In this document: positions 9,539 to 17,522 of the stretch, in pieces
How the letters are laid out: every line of letters begins with the position of its first letter
Position numbering within the stretch: position 1 is the stretch's first letter
Source of the DNA: Trichococcus flocculiformis
Lineage (GTDB): Bacteria > Bacillota > Bacilli > Lactobacillales > Aerococcaceae
Direction of reading: 5' to 3'
DNA length: 64,000 nucleotides
Assembly: GCF_900113645.1 (NCBI RefSeq)
Contig: NZ_FOQC01000011.1
Coordinates: forward strand, 1 to 64,000
Translations under genes and position numbers: made by a program
Notes under the pieces: generated by a model
Databases searched by the model: none
Told to the model about the DNA's origin: nothing
The model's input: only the letters and a program-made list of their open reading frames with translations

Positions 9539-9655
9539 CGTGTTCTGAATCCTAGAGTTCTCCGCCTAACGCTGTTCAGGCCCACTCAGCCAAGACCAGG
9601 CTGCTTGGTCCTGAACCTCGTTAGTGCTCAAACTCTGAGCTTAGGATTCATCACA
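9539..9655. repeat. structured repeat copy R5
   Basis: Outer helix TGAATCCTA/TTAGGATTCA with AGAGTT/AACTCT, constant loop, CTAACG/CGTTAG, GTTCAGG/CCTGAAC and CAGCC/GGCTG helices. It ends four bases from the ychF stop codon, so on the minus strand it forms the immediate 3' UTR of ychF. It is closely related to R6 near mnmE. Confidence 0.87.
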
Positions 9656-9658
9656 CTC

Positions 9659-10759
9659 TTATACGTTAAATCTGAATTCCATTACGTCGCCGTCTTGGAC
9701 TACGTAGTCTTTTCCTTCTAGTCTGACTTTCCCTGCTTCTTTGGCGGCTTGCATGCTGCCGTAAGCCAACAGGTCAGCGTAGGAAACTGTTTCGGCACGA
9801 ATGAAGCCGCGCTCAAAGTCGGTATGGATGATTCCTGCCGTTTGTGGTGTTTTCATCCCTAGTCTGAAGGTCCAGGCACGAACTTCTTTTTCGCCTGCCG
9901 TAAAATATGTTCCCAGGCCAAGCAACGTGTAAGCTTTACGGATTAGTTGATCCAATCCGGATTCTTTGATGCCCAACTCCGCCAGGAATTCAGCTTTTTC
10001 TTCGTCATCCAGTTCAGCCACTTCTTCTTCGATACGGGCGCAAACGGTAACGACCTCTGCGCCTTCTGTTGCCGCAAATTCACGGACAGCTTGAACCATT
10101 TCATTGTCTCCGCCGGCTATTACGTCCTCTTCGGAGATGTTTGCGACATACAGAACAGGCTTTGTCGTCAAAAGGAATAAGCTCTTCACAAGCGGTTCTT
10201 CTTCGGGTGTGAATTCAATCGTACGCGCGGATTTGCCTTCTTCCAAAGTCGTCTTGATTTTTTCCAGGATTTCCAGTTCGCGCACAGCATCTTTGTCTTT
10301 TGTGCGGGCAATTTTGCTGATGCGTGTATAGCGTTTCTCGATGGACTCCAAGTCGGCAAAAATCAGTTCCAGGTTGATGGTTTCGACGTCATCCAAGGGA
10401 TCCACTTTACCGCTTACGTGCGTGATGTTATCGTCTTGGAAACAACGGACAACATGACAGATAGCATCCACTTGGCGGATGTTGGCCAAAAATTTATTCC
10501 CCAAACCTTCCCCTTTGCTGGCGCCTTTTACGATGCCGGCGATATCCGTAAATTCAAAAGTTGTCGGGACGGTTTTTTTAGGTTTCACTAATTCTGTTAA
10601 TTTATTCAAACGTTCATCGGGAACTTCGACTACTCCAACATTGGGGTCGATCGTTGCGAATGGATAGTTTGCGGCTTCCACTCCCGCTTTGGTGATGGCG
10701 TTGAATAAAGTGGATTTCCCGACGTTCGGTAACCCTACGATTCCTGCTGTTAATGACAT
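9659..10759 (-). CDS. ychF: redox-regulated ATPase YchF/Ola1
   Basis: A universally conserved Obg-family P-loop protein that binds ribosomes and hydrolyses ATP rather than GTP. The 366-aa product has a G1 loop GLPNVGKST (9-17) and G3 DIAGIVKGA (72-80). In the G4 position it has NISE (207-210) in place of NKxD, which is the ATP-preferring signature. A coiled-coil insertion (about 130-175) precedes a C-terminal TGS domain ending DGDVMEFRFNV. Length is standard. A structured repeat array begins right after its stop codon. DUF951, parB and parA precede it on the same strand. Confidence 0.97.
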   Translation of the reverse strand: MSLTAGIVGLPNVGKSTLFNAITKAGVEAANYPFATIDPNVGVVEVPDERLNKLTELVKPKKTVPTTFEFTDIAGIVKGASKGEGLGNKFLANIRQVDAICHVVRCFQDDNITHVSGKVDPLDDVETINLELIFADLESIEKRYTRISKIARTKDKDAVRELEILEKIKTTLEEGKSARTIEFTPEEEPLVKSLFLLTTKPVLYVANISEEDVIAGGDNEMVQAVREFAATEGAEVVTVCARIEEEVAELDDEEKAEFLAELGIKESGLDQLIRKAYTLLGLGTYFTAGEKEVRAWTFRLGMKTPQTAGIIHTDFERGFIRAETVSYADLLAYGSMQAAKEAGKVRLEGKDYVVQDGDVMEFRFNV

Positions 10760-10810
10760 TTCTTCACACTCTTTCCACTTATATTGCTTTTCATTTGTTC
10801 GTTCAAAGAC

Positions 10811-11029
10811 CTATTCGACAGTTTCTTCTGCCTTAGTCAGTACTTTTTTCATTTTTTTCTCGAATTCGCGGCGCGGCATCATGACCATCTGCCCGCATTT
10901 CAGGCATTTGATGCGGATGTCCATACCCATTCGGATGATTTCCCATGAGTTGCTTTTGCAAGGATGCGGTTTTTTCATTTCGACCACATCATGCAATCCA
11001 TAATCTTGTTGTACCAAGGCCAAATGCAC
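10811..11029 (-). CDS. DUF951 family protein
   Basis: A 72-aa basic protein of unknown function, conserved next to parB and ychF in Firmicutes. It has a predicted small beta-barrel-like N-terminal half (LHDVVEMKKPHPC) and a CLKCGQ pair that, with the earlier PHPC Cys, could bind a metal. The C-terminus is a Lys/Glu helix. Gene order parA-parB-DUF951-ychF is the usual Firmicute arrangement, so cotranscription is likely (25 bp from parB). Confidence 0.85.
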   Translation of the reverse strand: MHLALVQQDYGLHDVVEMKKPHPCKSNSWEIIRMGMDIRIKCLKCGQMVMMPRREFEKKMKKVLTKAEETVE

Positions 11030-11054
11030 CTCTTTCTGATGTCTTCGTCTATTC

Positions 11055-11948
11055 TTAATCGTCCAGCGAAATTTGCAGGATATCCAAAATCCGGGTCAGG
11101 TCGGCTGGAGAAAGGTATTCGATCTCGATTTTGCCTTTTTCACCCTTACTGGATATTTGTACGGATGTCCCGAATTTGTCCATCAAACGTTCTTCACTCT
11201 CTTTGATGTATACCGGCTTCGTTTCTTTTTTCTTTTTATTTTTCTTTTTGGCGACATCACCGGGATTATTCAATTGTTGAACCAACAATTCCAAGTGTCG
11301 GACCGTGATGCCTTCTTCGGCAGCTCGTTTTGCCAGTTCGCTGATCAACGATTCATCGTTCAAACCCAAAAGCGTACGGGCTTGCCCCATAGAGATCAAT
11401 CCCTCTTGCAGCATCCCCTTGACGTCCTGAGGCAGATTCAACAAGCGCAGATGGTTGGCGATGTACGGGCGGCTCTTGCCTAACCGTTGGGCGACATCCA
11501 CTTGCGTAAGATTCAGCTTGTTCATCAAGGTTTGGTAGCCTTCTGCCTCTTCCAGCGGAGTCAAATCTTCCCGCTGCAGATTTTCCAGAATGGCGACTTC
11601 GATCATGGCTGTTTCGTCAAATTCACGGACGATTGCCGGGATTGTTGTTTTGCCGGCCAAACGGGACGCGCGGACGCGGCGTTCGCCTGCAATGATTTCA
11701 TAACCCTTCACACTGGATTGGCGCAGGATGACCGGCTGGATGACACCGTTCAGCATGATCGAGTCAGCTAATTCCCGCAAAGTCGAATCATCAAAGGTTT
11801 TTCGTGGCTGATAAGGATTGGGACGGATCTCATCTAAAGGGATCTCCTGTACCTTCTCTGTCTTTTCATCGATTTTTTCGATATCTTCAAAGTTGCTGAA
11901 GAGCGCGTCGATGCCGCGTCCTAGCCCTTTGCTGTTTTTATTCGCCAT
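11055..11948 (-). CDS. parB: chromosome partitioning protein ParB/Spo0J
   Basis: A CTP-dependent DNA clamp that loads at parS and recruits SMC to the origin. In the 297-aa product, a basic N-terminal tail is followed by RPNPYQPRKTF. The CTP-binding/hydrolysis motif GERRVRASR follows, then ENLQREDLTPLEEA and a helix-turn-helix (LTQVDVAQRLGKSRPYIANHLRLL) that reads parS. A Lys-rich linker (KKKNKKKKE) leads to the C-terminal dimerisation domain. It overlaps parA by 11 bp. Three parS-like sequences lie in this window (44201, 62289, 63739). Confidence 0.97.
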   Translation of the reverse strand: MANKNSKGLGRGIDALFSNFEDIEKIDEKTEKVQEIPLDEIRPNPYQPRKTFDDSTLRELADSIMLNGVIQPVILRQSSVKGYEIIAGERRVRASRLAGKTTIPAIVREFDETAMIEVAILENLQREDLTPLEEAEGYQTLMNKLNLTQVDVAQRLGKSRPYIANHLRLLNLPQDVKGMLQEGLISMGQARTLLGLNDESLISELAKRAAEEGITVRHLELLVQQLNNPGDVAKKKNKKKKETKPVYIKESEERLMDKFGTSVQISSKGEKGKIEIEYLSPADLTRILDILQISLDD

Positions 11949-12702
11949 CTGCTAACACTTCCTTTGCCAACTCAAGATAAACTTCCGCTCCTTTTGAACG
12001 GATATCATAGTCAACGATTGATTGTCCATAGCTTGGCGCTTCCGATAAACGGACATTGCGCGGAATGATTGTCTTGTATACTTTCTCTTTGAAATACTTT
12101 TTGACCTCATCCACGACCTCAAAGCCGAGGTTTGTGCGAGCGTCCAGCATCGTCAACAATACCCCTTCCAATTTCAGATCCTTATTGAAATGCTTCTGAA
12201 CCAAGCGGAAGGTGTTCAACAGTTGACTCAACCCTTCCAAAGCATAGTATTCGCACTGAACCGGAATCAAAACCGAATCACTGGCGGTGAAGGCATTGAT
12301 CGTCAAATGTCCCAGTGAGGGCGGGCAATCAATAAAAATGAAGTCGTATTCCTCACGCAATGACTGCACTGCCTCATAAAGGCGCGCTTCACGATGCGGC
12401 TGATTCGTCAACTCGATTTCGGCGCCTGCCAATTGGATGGTTGCCGGTACGACCCATAAATTTTCCCGTGAGGATTCTCTGATGACGTTCGCGATGGGCT
12501 CTTGGTTCACTAATACATCATATATATCTTTTTCAACATCTGCTTTTGAAATGCCGAGTCCGCTGGTGGCATTCCCTTGGGCATCACTATCTATCAATAA
12601 CACTTTTTTGCCTAAGTAGGCCAAAGACGCTGCTAAATTGACGGTGGTCGTCGTTTTTCCGACGCCGCCTTTCTGATTTGCGACTGCAATAATCCGTGCC
12701 AT
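11938..12702 (-). CDS. parA: chromosome partitioning ATPase ParA/Soj
   Basis: A deviant Walker-A ATPase that binds DNA non-specifically, works with ParB in origin segregation and controls DnaA in related species. The 254-aa product has KGGVGKTT (11-18), IDSDAQGN and IDCPPSLG. The protein begins directly at the P-loop domain, so it lacks the N-terminal helix-turn-helix of plasmid ParA, as chromosomal Soj does. The ATG follows GGAGGAGAACAG. The operon continues into parB. Confidence 0.97.
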   Translation of the reverse strand: MARIIAVANQKGGVGKTTTTVNLAASLAYLGKKVLLIDSDAQGNATSGLGISKADVEKDIYDVLVNQEPIANVIRESSRENLWVVPATIQLAGAEIELTNQPHREARLYEAVQSLREEYDFIFIDCPPSLGHLTINAFTASDSVLIPVQCEYYALEGLSQLLNTFRLVQKHFNKDLKLEGVLLTMLDARTNLGFEVVDEVKKYFKEKVYKTIIPRNVRLSEAPSYGQSIVDYDIRSKGAEVYLELAKEVLADGE

Positions 12703-13018
12703 CTGTTCTCCTCCGCTTTCTGTCTTTCATTTGAAGCTACTGTGCCGCCGTTCTACTTTTTTGCCTAAAAAAAGAGAAAAAACGATACCTGCGCCTTTTC
12801 TCCTACGCATTTCTTCAAAATGAATCATCATTTATCGCTCAATATGTCTATTTATAAAAAAGGCTATAACTTTACCAGACTATTGTAACAAAAAAGTTCA
12901 GAAAAATATAGGATAGATAAAGTCTCTGCGGGAAAATCAATTCAAGATCGTCCTTCCCACTAAAAACGACCCGGCCATCCTGCAGATCAACAGGTGGCCG
13001 GGCCGTTCCTTTTCCGGT
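12703..13018. other. parA-rsmG intergenic region
   Basis: No gene seen. It holds the rsmG terminator (12962-13005) and an A/T-rich stretch (about 12830-12910). The latter may carry the parA promoter: TTGTTA and TATAGC lie 17 bp apart on the minus strand, a weak match. It also has a long A-rich tract at 12764-12781. Confidence 0.4.
12962..13005 (-). terminator. terminator of rsmG
   Basis: CGGCCCGGCCACCTG pairs with CAGGATGGCCGGGTCG (long GC-rich stem, 8-nt loop), followed by TTTTTAG on the minus strand. Confidence 0.88.
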
Positions 13019-13735
13019 TTACAACGGATTCTTATTCGGTGTCCCGGCTTTTCTCGGGTAGGTTTTGGGTGTTTCTTTCGTTTTCTTGATTTTTACGATA
13101 TGGCGTTCGCCTGCATCATTCGGCAGTTCAAAGAAAATATCCTCTTCGATTTTGCCGCCCAGTGTTGCGATGGCGCGCTCTGCATCGCGAAGCTCTTCTT
13201 CCGTGCTGGCTGCTTTCATCGCGACGAAAGTGCCACCTTTTTTGACCAAAGGCAGACACAGTTCGCTCAAGACACTCAGTCTCGCAACCGCACGTGCCGT
13301 CACCACATCAAATTGGGCACGGAATTTCTTGTTCTGTCCGAAAGTCTCCGCACGGTCATGAAAGCAGGACACCCCCGTCAAACCTAATTCGGAAACCAAA
13401 GTCTCCAGGAAAGTGATCCGTTTGTTCAACGAGTCCACGATCGTCACCTGCAATTTCGGGAAAGCAATTTTGAGCGGGATACTCGGAAAACCGGCACCGG
13501 CGCCGACATCACAAAGGGTGACTTCCGCTTGGGTAAAATCCATATGGAAGCCCAGCGAAATGGAGTCATAGAAATGCTTCAGATAGACTTCATCCGGCTC
13601 GGTGATGGCGGTCAGGTTGATTTTCTCATTCCACTCGCGCAACAGGCGCAAATAAGTTGCGTATTGTTCGAGTTGCGTTTCATTCAAAAGGATCCCCTTT
13701 TCGGCAAGGGCTTGGGCAAATTGTTCTGGATTCAT
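13019..13735 (-). CDS. rsmG: 16S rRNA (guanine-N7)-methyltransferase
   Basis: It methylates N7 of G527 (E. coli numbering) in 16S rRNA using SAM. Loss gives low-level streptomycin resistance in other bacteria. The 238-aa product has a Rossmann fold with SAM motif [14 protein letters not shown] (75-88) and VDSLNKRI as the acidic loop. The C-terminus has a basic tail rich in Lys, Thr and Pro. In many Firmicutes it follows mnmG; here the two are about 8 kb apart and separated by thiamine genes, so the classic mnmE-mnmG-rsmG-parAB block has been opened. Confidence 0.96.
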   Translation of the reverse strand: MNPEQFAQALAEKGILLNETQLEQYATYLRLLREWNEKINLTAITEPDEVYLKHFYDSISLGFHMDFTQAEVTLCDVGAGAGFPSIPLKIAFPKLQVTIVDSLNKRITFLETLVSELGLTGVSCFHDRAETFGQNKKFRAQFDVVTARAVARLSVLSELCLPLVKKGGTFVAMKAASTEEELRDAERAIATLGGKIEEDIFFELPNDAGERHIVKIKKTKETPKTYPRKAGTPNKNPL

Positions 13736-13825
13736 AGGTGTTTCCTTTCATCATTGGCTTCGTCTGTTTTTCTACCTCTCTACTTTATCCTGAAAGTGCA
13801 GTCTGTACAAGGGCTAAATCAACTT

Positions 13826-13862
13826 TAAAGCCGCTGTCCAGAATAAAGGACAACGGCTTTTT
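13826..13862 (-). terminator. terminator after the HAD phosphatase gene
   Basis: AAAGCCGTTGTCC pairs with GGACAGCGGCTTT around an 8-nt loop. T-tracts are modest on both strands (better on plus), so it may work in both directions. Confidence 0.55.
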
Positions 13863-13871
13863 CCAATCTAT

Positions 13872-14534
13872 TTAAGCATCAAGCAGGCTTGCGATGATGA
13901 TTTCCAGTTCCACAAAACAGTTGGCGATGCGATCCGGATTTTCCGCGCGCAAGGTTTGGGCGGAACTCCCTCCCCAGGTGATGCCGACGGTCTTTACGCC
14001 TGCCATTTTCCCCATCTGCATATCATAAATGGTATCACCGATCATCACGGTTTCTTCTTTCGCCATCGGGATTTTCTCCCAAGCGGTGAAGATGCCTTCG
14101 GGATTCGGTTTGTGCTGGTCCATGTTTTCCAATCCGATGACCACTTCCATCAGGTCCAACAGATCTACTGCAGCAAGACTGCGCAACAAAGCTTTGGTTG
14201 CTTTGTTGGAAATCACGCCCAGATGGTGTCCGTTCCCTTTCAGTTCCATTAAGGACTCCCGCGATAAATCGTATGGTTCCAACAGCATATTTTCATATTT
14301 TTCGTAGTTGTCCCAAAAGACTTCCATCAGCTTATCCAGTTCGACCGGAGAGAGTGCATGTTTCTTCAGGTAGCCGATAAATTTCACAAAATGGGGCTTT
14401 CCTCTATCCTCACACAGTTGCTCAGGGGTTGGAACGGGATAGCCAAAATGTTCAAATGTATCCATTGTAGCCATTTCGCTAATTTTGCATGTTTCCGCCA
14501 AGGTACCGTCAAAATCGAATAATAGTAATCCCAT
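13872..14534 (-). CDS. HAD-superfamily phosphatase (PGP/PpaX-like)
   Basis: A probable small-molecule phosphatase. The 220-aa product has all four HAD motifs: DFDGTLAET near the N-terminus (nucleophile and acid Asp), SNK near 113, the Lys in HKPNPEG, and GDTIYDM (metal-binding Asp). A helical cap is inserted after motif I. This arrangement fits the phosphoglycolate phosphatase/PpaX branch, but the substrate cannot be read from sequence. I chose the start at MGLLLFDFDG; the longer frame adds an atypical basic leader. Confidence 0.8.
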   Translation of the reverse strand: MGLLLFDFDGTLAETCKISEMATMDTFEHFGYPVPTPEQLCEDRGKPHFVKFIGYLKKHALSPVELDKLMEVFWDNYEKYENMLLEPYDLSRESLMELKGNGHHLGVISNKATKALLRSLAAVDLLDLMEVVIGLENMDQHKPNPEGIFTAWEKIPMAKEETVMIGDTIYDMQMGKMAGVKTVGITWGGSSAQTLRAENPDRIANCFVELEIIIASLLDA

Positions 14535-14884
14535 CTTCCATCTTCCCTTCGATCGCAAATATGAACCGGATGCGGACAATAGAGTGTACTCTACTTTTGG
14601 CGCAGGAGTTCAAAAATTCCGAATGTTCACTATAATCAAAATTATAGCAAACAAAAACGACAGAATAATGAGGTTTTATTTAGAATTTGGAAAGAAATAC
14701 CTATTTTTGATCCTATAAAACCGGATATTCACGAATATTAGGAGGAAAGATAATTATAAACGTACTGATTTTGAACCTCCAATGCTTACCCGTTGTAGTC
14801 TCCATCTGTGGACAGGGGTAATTGACGGAATATCAAAATTTACGTATGCTTTTGAGTAAATCCAGAAAGGGAGTTAGAAGCGAA
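14535..14884. other. divergent intergenic region before the GIY-YIG gene
   Basis: No supported gene. It is A/T-rich, with an orphan AGGAGGAAAG at about 14740 not followed by a usable start codon. A CCTCC about 30 bases later could pair with it. It must contain promoters for the two divergent flanking genes, but none stands out. Confidence 0.35.
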
Positions 14885-15241
14885 ATGGAACAGAAAAAAG
14901 AACTGCGGCGCCAATTTGAAGCGGTCCCGGTTGAAGCCGGTATCTACGAAGTACAGAATACGGAAAATCAAAAGATTTTCATCGGCAAAACCCCTAACCT
15001 GAAGACTTTGAATGGCATGAAACATATTTTGAATATGGGTGCGAACAACAACAAGGAACTCCAAGCCGATTGGAACCACTTCGGGCAGGATGCCTTCACG
15101 TTTACAATTTTGGAAGTGGTTGAAAAGAGCGAGGACCCTTCCTTCAACGAGAAGAAAGCCTTGGAACAACTGGAGGAGAAATGGCTGATCGAAAAGCAAC
15201 CTTTCGGGGAACGCGGCTACAACCGCAAACCTAAAGCATAA
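14885..15241 (+). CDS. GIY-YIG nuclease family protein
   Basis: A 118-aa protein with a single GIY-YIG-like fold. AGIYEVQN corresponds to the first motif and KIFIGKTPNL to the second (YIG replaced by FIG). A Trp/Asp-rich middle with the usual helix follows, then a Glu-rich helix (EQLEEKWLIEK) and GYNRK at the end, matching the conserved YN. Stand-alone small GIY-YIG proteins of this sort occur in Firmicutes, and the biological role is unknown. The ATG at 14885 has AAAGGGAG 12 bases upstream; a TTG at 14822 is a poorer start. It runs head-on to replication. Confidence 0.75.
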   Translation: MEQKKELRRQFEAVPVEAGIYEVQNTENQKIFIGKTPNLKTLNGMKHILNMGANNNKELQADWNHFGQDAFTFTILEVVEKSEDPSFNEKKALEQLEEKWLIEKQPFGERGYNRKPKA

Positions 15242-15269
15242 AGACTGGCTAACTTTCCAATAAGAAGAA

Positions 15270-15395
15270 AATCCGAACTCCGGCGAATGTAGGCTTCGCC
15301 GGAGTTCGTTCTGCATTTTAGTGCGTTCTCCGGCGAGCCTGTCTTCCCCGGAGTTGAGGTCAAAAGTTACTGATGTCTTCCGGTGAAAGATCCGT
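15270..15395. repeat. CTCCGGCGAA-type palindromic repeat region
   Basis: A perfect hairpin GAACTCCGGCGAA / TTCGCCGGAGTTC is followed by further CTCCGGCGAG, CCCCGGAG and TTCCGGTGAA fragments. The same CTCCGGCGAA hairpin reappears near 61750, and GCTCCGG inverted repeats occur near 44775-44905. It looks like a dispersed family, less regular than the R1-R8 repeats. Confidence 0.55.
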
Positions 15396-15408
15396 CCAAC
15401 GGCACTCA

Positions 15409-15452
15409 AAAAATAAGGGCTCTCAATTGATGACTCGAGAGCCCTTCTTTTT
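15409..15452. terminator. bidirectional terminator between the GIY-YIG gene and thiD
   Basis: Perfect 10-bp stem AAGGGCTCTC / GAGAGCCCTT (15415-15446), with CTTTTTT after it on plus and ATTTTTT after it on minus. Confidence 0.9.
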
Positions 15453-16234
15453 TAGTTGATGCGGTAAGCATGATTGAGTGGGCCGCTGCCCTTGCCCAGA
15501 TCCAGTCCGTCACGCAGTGCGCCGGTGATGTAGGCTTTGGCTTGGCGGATGCTCGCTTCCATTCCGTGACCTAAAGCCAGATTCGCGGCGATGGCCGAGG
15601 AAAGCGTACAGCCGGTGCCATGAGTATTCGAGTTTTCGATCCGTTCCGACTCGAACCAACTGACTTTCCCGTCCATAAAGAGCAGATCGTCGGCGCTGTC
15701 CTTGAGATGGCCGCCTTTCAGGAGCACGCTGGTCCCCGCTGCTGAAGCGATGCGCTCCGCCGCAGCCAGCATATCCGCCTTCCTCTCGATTTTGACACCG
15801 CTCAATACCTCTCCTTCCGGCACATTCGGTGTGATCACATCAGCCCACGGCAACAGCAGCGTCCGCAAAGCTTGGCTGGCATCGTCCTGCATCAGGCTGC
15901 TGCCGCTTGTGGCCACCATGACCGGGTCCACGACGATATTTTCCGCTTTGTATTCGATCAGCTTCTCCGCAATGACTTTGATGATTGCGGCGTTCGACAC
16001 CATGCCGATCTTCACCGCATCCGGCCGGATATCCTTGAAGACGCAATCCAGCTGTTGCGCCACAAATTCAGGCGTCACTTCCATGATTCCGGCCACGCCT
16101 GTTGTGTTCTGCGCCGTCAACGCTGTGATCACGCTCATCCCATAGACTTTATGCGCCATCATCGTCTTCAGGTCCGCTTGGATCCCTGCTCCGCCGCTGC
16201 TGTCCGACCCGGCGATCGTCAATACTGTTTTCAT
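15452..16234 (-). CDS. thiD: hydroxymethylpyrimidine/phosphomethylpyrimidine kinase
   Basis: It phosphorylates HMP and HMP-P to HMP-PP, the pyrimidine half of thiamine. It is a ribokinase-fold protein with AGSDSSGGAGIQADLKT at the N-terminus, DPVMVATSG in the middle and the anion-hole motif HGTGCTLSSA near the C-terminus. Length about 260 aa is normal. The ATG at 16234 lies 12 bases from GGAAAGG; upstream alternatives (ATG 16246, TTG 16255) overlap that site. Last gene of the riboswitch-controlled thiM-thiE-HAD-thiD operon. Confidence 0.95.
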   Translation of the reverse strand: MKTVLTIAGSDSSGGAGIQADLKTMMAHKVYGMSVITALTAQNTTGVAGIMEVTPEFVAQQLDCVFKDIRPDAVKIGMVSNAAIIKVIAEKLIEYKAENIVVDPVMVATSGSSLMQDDASQALRTLLLPWADVITPNVPEGEVLSGVKIERKADMLAAAERIASAAGTSVLLKGGHLKDSADDLLFMDGKVSWFESERIENSNTHGTGCTLSSAIAANLALGHGMEASIRQAKAYITGALRDGLDLGKGSGPLNHAYRIN

Positions 16235-16242
16235 GTTTTTGC

Positions 16243-16884
16243 TCATCCTTTCCAATCCGAAAATGAATAGATGTACTGCTCCGTCAACGCTTCAATGCGC
16301 TCCCTATCCTGTGCCGCCGTCTCATCATAGACGCCGACTACCCGAAAACCGGCTGCCGTTGCCGTTTCGATGGCGTGCAGGGCATCCTCAAAGATGACGG
16401 TCTTCGTGAGGGGAGCCCCGAGATGTTCGAACGCCCGCTGATAAATGAGCGGATTGTCTTTGCCCGTCTTTACTTCACTGCTGGTCAGGATAGTGCTGAA
16501 ATATTCCCGGATGCCCAAACGTTCCAAGGCGCTCTCGGCCAAATTTCTTTCGGTCGCGGTGGCGATGCACATTTTCACATTCTGCTCCTGCAAGGTCTGC
16601 AGATATTCCGCGGCGCCGGCTTTAAGCGGGACTTCATGACGGTAAAGATCCGCAATCAGCATCTCGATTTCCGTAAGGATCGTCGCTTCGGTTTCATGCA
16701 ATCCGTATGCTGCACGAAAATGTTGTGCAGCTTGCGTGAGGCTCATCGTCTTCAAGGCATCCTGCAAGCCAGGAGCCGGCTGCAGCTTTTTCTGAAGCAA
16801 ATACTTTTCTCCCAATCCTTGCCAAATCGGCATGGAATCCAGCAGCGTCCCGTCCAGATCGAAGATGGCTGCTTCCAGCTTCAT
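16243..16884 (-). CDS. HAD-family phosphatase in the thiamine operon
   Basis: A 213-aa HAD hydrolase of the beta-phosphoglucomutase-like subgroup. DLDGTLLDS is near residue 9, TATERN is motif II, a Lys in VKTGKDNP is motif III, and FEDALHAI replaces the usual GDS motif IV. The C1 cap helices lie between motifs I and II. It overlaps thiE by four bases at one end and touches thiD at the other, so it is translationally coupled to thiamine genes. A role as thiamine-phosphate or pathway-intermediate phosphatase is a reasonable inference, not shown by sequence. Confidence 0.82.
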   Translation of the reverse strand: MKLEAAIFDLDGTLLDSMPIWQGLGEKYLLQKKLQPAPGLQDALKTMSLTQAAQHFRAAYGLHETEATILTEIEMLIADLYRHEVPLKAGAAEYLQTLQEQNVKMCIATATERNLAESALERLGIREYFSTILTSSEVKTGKDNPLIYQRAFEHLGAPLTKTVIFEDALHAIETATAAGFRVVGVYDETAAQDRERIEALTEQYIYSFSDWKG

Positions 16885-17522
16885 GGCTGCACCATCGCTT
16901 CAGCTAACGGGCGCAGTCGCTTCACAGCCGCGGTTATGTCAGGCTGCGCAAAGATGGCGGATACGACGGCAACCCCATCGATGCCGCTGCCATTCAGATT
17001 GGGGATATTCCCTTCAGCAATGCCTCCGATCCCCACAACGGGTATGCTCACCGCCTGGCAGATCTGCTGCAGCGTCTCGATCGATAGCGTATTGGCATCC
17101 GGCTTCGTTGCTGTACCGTAGATGGCACCGACGCCCAGATAATCGGCCCCGTTCCGTTCGGCCGCCAGCGCCTCTTCGACGGAATGGGCAGAAACACCCA
17201 GGATTTTCCCCTCGCCGATCCGGCTGCGGACATCTCCCGCCTGCATATCACTCTGCCCCACATGTACACCGTCCGCATCCAATGCCAAGGCCACATCGAC
17301 CGCATCATTGATGATGAAGGGAATGCGGTGGCGTTTGGCCACAGCCTGCAGTTCCTTGCCAAGGGATACAAAGGCATCAAAATCCAGTTCCTTCTCGCGC
17401 AATTGCACGACAGTAACGCCCGCCTGGATGGCTTCTTCAAGCTGTTCCGCCAAGGATGCTTCCCCCAGCCATTGGCGATCGGTAACCGCATAAAGCAGCA
17501 AATCGTTCTTATCTATTCTCAA
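16881..17522 (-). CDS. thiE: thiamine-phosphate synthase
   Basis: It joins HMP-PP and hydroxyethylthiazole phosphate to give thiamine monophosphate. It is a 213-aa TIM-barrel protein. Conserved blocks include YAVTDR near the N-terminus, QLREK, NDAVDVALALDADGVHVGQSD, and VGAIYGTATKPD (phosphate/thiazole site), followed by GIGGI. I chose the TTG at 17522, which overlaps the end of thiM and follows GGAAGGAGG at good distance. The next upstream ATG lies inside thiM. Confidence 0.95.
   Translation of the reverse strand: MRIDKNDLLLYAVTDRQWLGEASLAEQLEEAIQAGVTVVQLREKELDFDAFVSLGKELQAVAKRHRIPFIINDAVDVALALDADGVHVGQSDMQAGDVRSRIGEGKILGVSAHSVEEALAAERNGADYLGVGAIYGTATKPDANTLSIETLQQICQAVSIPVVGIGGIAEGNIPNLNGSGIDGVAVVSAIFAQPDITAAVKRLRPLAEAMVQP

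Noticed and set aside
9055-9655. Possible CRISPR array (regularly spaced repeats about 120 bp apart)
   Set aside because: The repeated unit is the whole 110-120 bp palindrome, not a 25-37 bp repeat with unique spacers; only R2/R3 are identical and there are no cas genes nearby.
14840-15409. 189-codon frame opposite the GIY-YIG gene
   Set aside because: It is a shadow of the GIY-YIG coding sequence and continues through the palindromic repeat; codon composition and lack of start signals argue against it.
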